From Polynucleobacter paneuropaeus (GTDB taxonomy: Bacteria > Pseudomonadota > Gammaproteobacteria > Burkholderiales > Burkholderiaceae), in NCBI RefSeq assembly GCF_003261235.1, contig NZ_CP030085.1:1331216-1395215 (forward strand): a stretch of DNA of 64,000 bases, given 5' to 3'. Position numbers and translations under genes: made by a program. Shown here piece after piece: positions 59,110-64,000 of this stretch. Numbering within the stretch: position 1 is the first letter of the stretch; every line of letters begins with the position of its first letter. The notes under the pieces are model-generated. The model did no database searches. It was not told the origin of the DNA and worked only from the letters and a program-made list of their open reading frames with translations.

Positions 59110-60129
59110 ATGGCCAATCTTTTGAGTCAAACCTGGTTCATCCTCTTTCTTGGCATTGCTTTAATTGGCGCAGTACTCGGTGCCGTGCATCATGCCGAGG
59201 TAGTGGCTCATAAAACGGGTGAACCCTTTGGCACCTTAATTCTCGCACTCTGTATCACCGTTATTGAGACTTCATTAATTGTTTCTTTAATGATTGCTGG
59301 TCACGATGGCTCAGAAGTGATCGCCAGAGATGCAGTGTTTGCTACCATCATGATCATTATGAATGGTGTGATTGGCCTATGTATATTTATCGGAGGCTTA
59401 AGCCATTATGAATTGAGCTTTCGCAATGAAGGCACCAACTCTATGCTGGCAGTGCTGACTGCCCTAGCTACTTTTATCTTGGTAATACCCGTAGTCTCTG
59501 TCAGTGCGCCAGGCCCCACTTTTACTACCAGCCAATTGGCCTTTGCAGGCATTGCTACGCTAGCGCTGTATACCGCGTTTTTATTTTTCCAAACCGTATC
59601 GCACCGTGACTACTATCTGCCAAAGATACCAGATCGAAAAGTCGATCGCAATATTCATGCGCAAAAGCCCGGTAATCTTAAGACTGCGGCCAGCGGGATA
59701 CTCTTATTTCTCTCACTCATTGCTGTGGTCGCATTAGCCAAATTACTCAGTCCCACTATTGAATCGGCTGTCAGCGCCGCAGGAGCGCCTAAAGCAGTTG
59801 TCGGTATCGCGATTGCAATGCTGGTTTTATTGCCAGAGAGTTTTGCGGCTCTGCGCGCAGCCAAAGCCAATCGCTTACAAAGCAGTTTGAATTTGGCGCT
59901 AGGGTCAGCGCTAGCCAGTATTGGCTTAACCATTCCGGCGGTAGCGGCTATTGCGATCTTCTTTGATCTGCCCTTAAGTCTGGGGATTAGCGGCCTGAAT
60001 ATGACCTTGATGTACCTGTCCCTCTTTATTGGAGCGCTCACCCTAGCCATTGGCAGAACGACTCTTTTGCAAGGGGTAGTGCACCTGATTATTTTCTGCG
60101 AGTACTTGTTTTTAAGTTTAGTGCCTTAA
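59110..60129 (+). CDS. ChaA-like calcium:proton antiporter
   Basis: The 339-aa protein has about 11 helices. The CaCA motifs are GEPFGTLILALCITVIETSL (with acidic E) and VGIAIAMLVLLPESFAALRA (LPE) with acidic ligands, followed by LNLALGSALASIGLTIPAVA. This matches ChaA-type sodium/calcium/proton exchangers. It follows cbiX divergently. Confidence 0.9.
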   Translation: MANLLSQTWFILFLGIALIGAVLGAVHHAEVVAHKTGEPFGTLILALCITVIETSLIVSLMIAGHDGSEVIARDAVFATIMIIMNGVIGLCIFIGGLSHYELSFRNEGTNSMLAVLTALATFILVIPVVSVSAPGPTFTTSQLAFAGIATLALYTAFLFFQTVSHRDYYLPKIPDRKVDRNIHAQKPGNLKTAASGILLFLSLIAVVALAKLLSPTIESAVSAAGAPKAVVGIAIAMLVLLPESFAALRAAKANRLQSSLNLALGSALASIGLTIPAVAAIAIFFDLPLSLGISGLNMTLMYLSLFIGALTLAIGRTTLLQGVVHLIIFCEYLFLSLVP

Positions 60130-60200
60130 TCTGGCGACCCAAAATCAACAAAGTAGCCATAAATTCATAAAACACTACTTTAAAATACTATAATTACCTC

Positions 60201-61271
60201 ATGCTTGGATTAATAGCTGCCTTTCTCACTTCATTTTTTGCAACGCAATTCATTATTCGCTTTAAGCATCTACACCAGCACATTTCTGCTGACTCGAATC
60301 TCTCAGGTCCCCAGAAGTTTCATAAAGTAGCAGTACCCAGAATCGGCGGCATTAGTATTGCTTGCGGACTATTTGCCGCAGTCTTTACTAAGACAATCAG
60401 TCTTGGCTCTGGTCATCAAGGAATCATCCTCTTGATTTGTGCCATCCCGACTTTTGCCATTGGTCTGACTGAAGATCTGACCAAGAAAATTAGTGTTAAA
60501 CAACGCCTACTCTTCACGGCAATTTCTGCTGCCTGCGTAATTTATTCTCTAAATATCCAAATTACTTCTTTTGACATTGCGTTAATAGATTTCGTATTCG
60601 CAATTCCATTTTTTGGAACGCTGCTGACGGTTTTTGCCATCACAGGGCTTGCGAATGCGTACAACATCATTGATGGTTTTAACGGACTATCCAGCATGGT
60701 TGGCATCATCACCCTGTTAGCCCTGGCCTATGTTGCGTATCTCTTAGGTGATATCACTATTATTTTTCTAAGCCTAATCATGGCTGGAGCCATTCTAGGA
60801 TTTTTTATCTGGAATTATCCACAAGGCCTCATCTTCCTCGGTGATGGTGGCGCCTATTTAATTGGATTTTGGATCGGAGCGCTCAGTATTTGGCTATGCT
60901 TTGCACATCCAGAAGTATCGCCCTGGTTTGCTTTACTCATTAATGGCTATCCCATCATGGAGACTCTCTTTACGATCTACCGAAGAAGAATTCATCAAAA
61001 TTCAAATCCAGGAGAGCCCGATGGGATTCACTTTCACACCCTGATCTTCCGCAGAATTTTGCAAGCCCGGTATTTTGATAGCGCCCTCTCAGCCAATGCC
61101 AGAACCGCGCCTTATTTATGGATTCTGGCTGGGCTCTCCATTGCACCAGCATTATTGTGGTGGCAATCTACCCCAATCTTGATAGGAGCGTGTGCGTTTT
61201 TTGCCATTGGCTATGTTTGGCTCTATTCCAAAATTGTGCGATTTAAGACCCCAAGCTGGATGCATCTGTAA
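60201..61271 (+). CDS. MraY/WecA-family phospho-sugar transferase
   Basis: The 356-aa protein has about ten helices with PRIGGISIACG, TGLANAYNIIDGFNGLSSMV and FLGDGGAYLIGFWIG (DDxxD-like and metal-binding Asp), then EPDGIHFHTLIFRR with the HIHH-type end. It moves a sugar-1-phosphate (WecA: GlcNAc) onto undecaprenyl phosphate to start O-antigen or capsule chains. No neighbour glycan genes are in the window. Confidence 0.92.
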   Translation: MLGLIAAFLTSFFATQFIIRFKHLHQHISADSNLSGPQKFHKVAVPRIGGISIACGLFAAVFTKTISLGSGHQGIILLICAIPTFAIGLTEDLTKKISVKQRLLFTAISAACVIYSLNIQITSFDIALIDFVFAIPFFGTLLTVFAITGLANAYNIIDGFNGLSSMVGIITLLALAYVAYLLGDITIIFLSLIMAGAILGFFIWNYPQGLIFLGDGGAYLIGFWIGALSIWLCFAHPEVSPWFALLINGYPIMETLFTIYRRRIHQNSNPGEPDGIHFHTLIFRRILQARYFDSALSANARTAPYLWILAGLSIAPALLWWQSTPILIGACAFFAIGYVWLYSKIVRFKTPSWMHL

Positions 61272-61324
61272 GCTGAAATTGGTGCTCGATAGTTACGCAT
61301 AGCGGGCCTAAATAAGTTTCTTAA

Positions 61325-61702
61325 CTATTCTTTCTTACCACCAGTAAAGGTAGAGTTGGATACAACTGTATTCCCACCTCTTCCTAATGGACCACCATCA
61401 CCCCCACTAACGCGAATGCCATGTCCTGTACCAGCTTCAACCTGAGCATTATGAATATACAAGTCGCCTCCGTTGTTATCGCCAGCCTTAAAATGCAAAT
61501 GAGATTTTTGCTCGTATATAGGTGTTAGTGCACTGATGATCTCATCGGGAGATGCATTAAAAGGAAGATGTCGAATGACTTCCTGCACCTCAGGACTCTC
61601 AAATTCTACTTGATTTGTAAGGAAGTAATCTCTCACCTTAATTCCTAAATCAGTTAAATCTAAGGCTAACTTTAGACCCTCTATAACTTGCAACCAATCC
61701 AT
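61325..61702 (-). CDS. Hypothetical protein with Gly-rich C-terminus
   Basis: The 125-aa protein has an amphipathic N-terminal half (VIEGLKLALDLTDLGIKVRD) and a Gly/Asn/Ser-rich end (DNNGGDLYIHNAQVEAGT, then GHGIRVSGGDGGPLGRGGNT) that looks like a short right-handed beta-helix coil. No family is recognised. It lies 63 nt downstream of the TumA-like gene on the same strand, so it may belong to that TA operon. Confidence 0.5.
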   Translation of the reverse strand: MDWLQVIEGLKLALDLTDLGIKVRDYFLTNQVEFESPEVQEVIRHLPFNASPDEIISALTPIYEQKSHLHFKAGDNNGGDLYIHNAQVEAGTGHGIRVSGGDGGPLGRGGNTVVSNSTFTGGKKE

Positions 61703-61765
61703 AATTTTCTTTCAAAGTTATCAATAAAAACATGAGTGCAAATTACTAAGCCATTTCAGAAGAAA

Positions 61766-62140
61766 TTAGCCTAAAGTCGCAATCATCTCTATTTTTGGCG
61801 CAACTGTTCTTACCAGTTTCTCAACTCCATGCCCGGGATTCGATCTCTTTTGCGAAACAAGCAATCCCAATTTCTCCAAGAGTCCAATGTCCTTAGTAAT
61901 GGCAGAGCGTTCACGATGCAACTTGACCGTTAGTTGGGTAATCGTTTTAGGCTCATCCATCACCTCTAACATCAGGCGCCTACGCGCTTCTGAGAGGACC
62001 ATGAACATCTCTTGAGGATCTTCAAATGAGAAAGTGGCTGACTTCTTAAATGATTCACCACGATCTGCTTTTTGCGCAGCTTTGCGCGCGCGATCGAAAA
62101 AGCTCTCAACCTTATCAGTGCGAATAATTACTTTAGTCAT
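61766..62140 (-). CDS. HTH antitoxin/regulator of the TumE pair
   Basis: The 124-aa protein has a winged-helix region: ARRRLMLEVMDEPKTITQLT, KLHRERSAITKDIGLLEKLG, LLVSQKRSNPGHGVEKLV. I recognise the HVO_A0114-type putative DNA-binding regulators that accompany TumE-type toxins (TumA-like). The N-terminus (FFDRARKAAQKADRGESF) is charged. It overlaps tumE by 4 nt. Confidence 0.8.
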   Translation of the reverse strand: MTKVIIRTDKVESFFDRARKAAQKADRGESFKKSATFSFEDPQEMFMVLSEARRRLMLEVMDEPKTITQLTVKLHRERSAITKDIGLLEKLGLLVSQKRSNPGHGVEKLVRTVAPKIEMIATLG

Positions 62141-62514
62141 TTTTTCACCTTTTTTAATCCTTTAACGATGTGCTGCCACTCTTCTTGAAACTGTTCTAGA
62201 GTTTGCTCATAACTTTCAAATTCAACAGGGGCTACTTTGCCCATATAGTGCCTGTGGTGATAATCATGTGCATTATCAAATCCCAACACCCGCCCGTTAT
62301 CTTTCTGACAAATCAGTGGATTGATATAAGCCAGGTTGTATCTTGTTACTATCGTCTTACCATCTTGAACATACCCCCAAACTTCGAAGCTTAAAATTCC
62401 GCCGCCCTTATTTGCCTTTAACTTAAACGTCTCCCTCTCCAACTGGGATTCGATCTTGGGCTTGGATTTTTTAATCATTACGAACAGTTTATCAGATATG
62501 TCCTGAAATTGCAT
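62137..62514 (-). CDS. TumE-family toxin
   Basis: The 125-aa protein contains GGGILSFEVWGYVQDGKTIV, RYNLAYINPLICQKDNGRVL and GFDNAHDYHHRHYMGKVAPV, where the 'GxDNAHxxHHRHxMG' block marks TumE (DUF6516) toxins. An alternative start is the ATG for MIKKSKPKIESQ, 12 codons in. It forms a translationally coupled TA pair with the HTH gene. Confidence 0.85.
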   Translation of the reverse strand: MQFQDISDKLFVMIKKSKPKIESQLERETFKLKANKGGGILSFEVWGYVQDGKTIVTRYNLAYINPLICQKDNGRVLGFDNAHDYHHRHYMGKVAPVEFESYEQTLEQFQEEWQHIVKGLKKVKK

Positions 62515-62777
62515 ACCTGAATTTTTAAAGGGTGATACATGGCATTAGCGCACCTATCACCACCTAAGCCATATACCATATAGACCCATGGCAAAGTGAA
62601 AATTCTTAAATTTCACCTTTAAATACCCAAAGTCGATAAATGATTTGGGTTTATTTTCCGAATTCAGAACAAAAAACGCGCTTCAAAAATCATTTTCGCG
62701 TTTTAAAAAAATCGAAAAGTTTTGAATGCATTTTCACAATTGTGAAGTTTTTAAAATCAATCCATTTTTTTGAAAAG

Positions 62778-62797
62778 AGCGTGGACACGCTTTTTTT
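62778..62797 (+). terminator. Hairpin with seven-T tail
   Basis: AGCGTGGACACGCT forms a stem (4-6 bp) with a small loop and a TTTTTTT tail, like a minimal intrinsic terminator. Its transcript is not known; it may protect hipBA from reading through. Confidence 0.45.
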
Positions 62798-62902
62798 GCT
62801 TTTGAAGAATCTTTGCACACTCAATCGAAAGTAGCGTGGACACGACACCTTGCAAAAAATCTAAATGATGTCGGCGCGCGCTGACATTAGCGCTCTAATA
62901 TT

Positions 62903-62934
62903 AAAGATGCATCTTAATAGTGAGATGCATCTTT
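62903..62934. repeat. 12-bp inverted repeat AAAGATGCATCT ... AGATGCATCTTT
   Basis: Two perfect arms of 12 bp with an 8-bp spacer. Each arm holds the palindrome AGATGCATCT. The arms resemble the AAGATGCATTT half-site of NsrR, but the spacer is longer than that of NsrR sites. Confidence 0.6.
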
Positions 62935-62944
62935 AGGCTCTAGA

Positions 62945-63028
62945 ATGGTTCATGCGGAGATTGCGCCCGTATTTACCGCATTTATTGCGGAGAATAAATT
63001 GATCCCAATACGGCAGCCGGATGAATAA
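62945..63028 (+). CDS. Possible 27-codon mini-ORF or gene remnant
   Basis: ATG to TAA encoding MVHAEIAPVFTAFIAENKLI then PIRQPDE. The composition is protein-like, unlike the AT-rich flanks. No ribosome site is visible. It could be the end of a decayed gene or a leader peptide. Unrecognised. Confidence 0.25.
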   Translation: MVHAEIAPVFTAFIAENKLIPIRQPDE

Positions 63029-63095
63029 ACCTCTCTTTTGCATTTTTCCGTCAATCAGCATGGAGCCTCCTTGACGAAATAATCGTAGTAAATAT

Positions 63096-63176
63096 ACAAC
63101 CCATAACCTGTTATTTTACTTTACAAGCTATAGCCTGTAATAGTAAAATACAAGTTATAGCCTGTTTAATGTATTA
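63096..63176. promoter_or_regulatory. Three 27-bp repeats, hipBA operator array
   Basis: Three copies of ACAA-xx-ATA-CCTGT type 16-mers start at 63096, 63123 and 63150, exactly 27 bp apart: ACAACCCATAACCTGT, ACAAGCTATAGCCTGT, ACAAGTTATAGCCTGT. The section 63112-63150 also makes an imperfect palindrome (TATTTTACT to AGTAAAATA). The array ends 19 bp before hipB and would bind HipB cooperatively. Confidence 0.75.
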
Positions 63177-63195
63177 GTCACTAAAGGAGCGTGCC

Positions 63196-63555
63196 GTGGA
63201 CTACCCGATTAAAACAATTGCTCAACTGCAGCCGATTTTGCAGGGGTTCCGAAAAGCAACTGGATTGTCACAAACTGCAATCGCCAAAAAACTGGGTATC
63301 ACCCAGCAAAGTTACGCTGAATTTGAATTAAATCCCCAATTGGCAAGCGCAGAACGATTGATTAAGATTTTGCGCTTATTGAATGTGGAAATTTCCCTTT
63401 CACACAGCGCCGACCCTCAGTTAGCGGGCAAGGCAAATTCTAAAATTGCAAAGCCGATTAAGCAGGCAAAAAAGCCAGGGAAGCAACGTCCAGAATTAGC
63501 CCCACTCAAGACATCAAGGGCCACCCTTGAGAAGGTCAAAAAGGAAAGTTGGTAG
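63196..63555 (+). CDS. hipB: HipB-like antitoxin (HTH)
   Basis: The 119-aa protein begins with GTG after an AGGAG site. Its HTH is LQGFRKATGLSQTAIAKKLG followed by ITQQSYAEFELNPQLASAER, an XRE/HipB fold. The C-terminal third is basic (IAKPIKQAKKPGKQRPEL), longer than that of E. coli HipB (88 aa). It represses hipBA and holds HipA inactive. hipA starts 2 nt after its stop. Confidence 0.88.
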   Translation: MDYPIKTIAQLQPILQGFRKATGLSQTAIAKKLGITQQSYAEFELNPQLASAERLIKILRLLNVEISLSHSADPQLAGKANSKIAKPIKQAKKPGKQRPELAPLKTSRATLEKVKKESW

Positions 63556-63557
63556 TC

Positions 63558-64000
63558 ATGGCAAAACGTACTGCTTATGGAAAGCTCCATATTTGGATGA
63601 ATGGCGAACTCGTGGGACTGTGGGAACAGACCCCAAGAGGCCCTGTATGGCAGTATTTTGATGAATGGTTGCAAAGTGAACGGGCTCGCCCTTTATCGCT
63701 ATCGTTGCCATTCACGCCAGATAACCAGCCATATCGAGATGCCAAAGTTACCGCTTTTTTTGATAATTTACTGCCAGATAGTGATGCCATTCGCCTGCGA
63801 TTAGCGCAGCAATACCAAACTACCGGCACCAGCCCGTTTGAGTTGCTGGCAAAAATCGGTCGTGATTGCGCGGGAGCTATCCAGCTGCTTCCCGTAGATG
63901 AAGATTCAACAGGGCTATTTCAAATTTCAGGCGCACCAGTCAATCCCAAAGAGATTGCCCAGATACTTCGAGACGCTACCTCAAGCAGAGCACTTGGCAA
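63558..64000 (+). CDS. hipA: HipA-like Ser/Thr kinase toxin (partial, 3' end outside window)
   Basis: The frame is open to the right window edge and shows 147 residues of HipA. Its N-terminal (couple_hipA) domain has LHIWMNGELVGLWEQTPRGP, SLSLPFTPDNQPYRDAKVTA and FFDNLLPDSDAIRLRLAQQY, followed by AKIGRDCAGAIQLLP. HipA phosphorylates glutamyl-tRNA synthetase and causes persistence. The kinase active site is outside the window, so activity cannot be judged. Confidence 0.93.
   Translation, partial: MAKRTAYGKLHIWMNGELVGLWEQTPRGPVWQYFDEWLQSERARPLSLSLPFTPDNQPYRDAKVTAFFDNLLPDSDAIRLRLAQQYQTTGTSPFELLAKIGRDCAGAIQLLPVDEDSTGLFQISGAPVNPKEIAQILRDATSSRALG

Larger units (their letters stand above)
62515..63095. 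other. Palindrome-rich, gene-poor intergenic region
   Basis: This 580-bp AT-rich stretch has at least five dyads: GGTGATA/TATCACC (62531-62561), near-hairpin AGCGTGGACACGCT followed by seven T (62778-62797), ATGTCGGCGC/GCGCTGACAT (62868-62887), AAAGATGCATCT with its inverse (62903-62934) and CCGCA/TGCGG (62976-62990). AGCGTGGACACG is repeated near 62833. I see no gene beyond a possible 27-codon frame at 62945-63028. Confidence 0.6.

Noticed and set aside
62640..62834. 64-codon plus-strand frame in the AT-rich region
   Set aside because: It is rich in Phe, Lys, Leu and Ser as random AT-rich DNA gives, has no ribosome site, and contains a palindrome/terminator-like sequence.
1..64000. CRISPR array, insertion sequence, prophage or rRNA
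   Set aside because: I saw no regular repeat-spacer pattern, transposase, phage structural gene or rRNA sequence on either strand.

Overview
The window reads as a chromosomal segment of a small-genome freshwater betaproteobacterium of the Burkholderiaceae, most probably Polynucleobacter. This is inferred, not searched. The support is moderate GC content, very tight gene packing with many 1-4 nt overlaps, a Bug-type solute-binding protein without a tctAB partner, a fused LivM-LivG transporter gene, the cysI-DUF934-cobA order and a monomeric NADP isocitrate dehydrogenase.

Layout. 1-2.3 kb: the 3' end of a large FAD/Fe-S oxidase, a decayed antitoxin and an intact toxin-antitoxin (TA) pair. 2.3-6.7 kb: housekeeping genes azlCD, queG, tsaE, a Tat-exported amidase (amiC) and tRNA-Lys. 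6.7-10.1 kb: small enzymes (tautomerase, class II aldolase, HD-domain protein) and a DUF393/SDR/TIGR03643 cluster. 10.3-14.2 kb: an outer-membrane barrel, an alkylsulfatase and a nitroreductase. 14.3-20.6 kb: a photo-oxidative stress block with dps, ahpC and ahpF, an OxyR-like site, and a DUF2256/Fe-S photolyase/DUF2452 operon. 20.7-32 kb: DUF proteins, type II NADH dehydrogenase, a VOC/Bug/HAD operon, selD with a cation-efflux gene, phhB and rsuA. 32-39.7 kb: MsrPQ, icd, an FKBP isomerase, a lytic transglycosylase and an exported nuclease.

40.0-42.8 kb is the most distinctive region. Two Fur-like boxes precede a tight operon encoding an outer-membrane-type protein (DUF6662-like), an exported FMN-binding protein, the flavin transferase ApbE and a small histidine-bearing membrane protein. 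I read it as an iron-repressed flavin electron-transfer module, possibly a ferric reductase. 42.8-47.7 kb is a complete liv branched-chain amino-acid ABC system. 47.9-50.4 kb has a DMT exporter and a GMC oxidoreductase.

50.5-55.5 kb holds a leaderless-looking RelE/ParE pair, darP, an acyltransferase, small membrane proteins, an orphan antitoxin and higBA. 55.6-59 kb holds a shortened sulfite-reduction and siroheme set (cysI, DUF934, cobA, cbiX/sirB) without cysH, cysD or cysN. 59.1-61.3 kb has a Ca/H antiporter and a WecA/MraY-family transferase. 61.3-64 kb is AT-rich and accessory in character: an unknown gene, a TumE-type TA pair, a palindrome-rich intergenic stretch, and hipB with the start of hipA behind a three-copy 27-bp operator array. 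I saw no rRNA, CRISPR array, insertion sequence or prophage structural gene.
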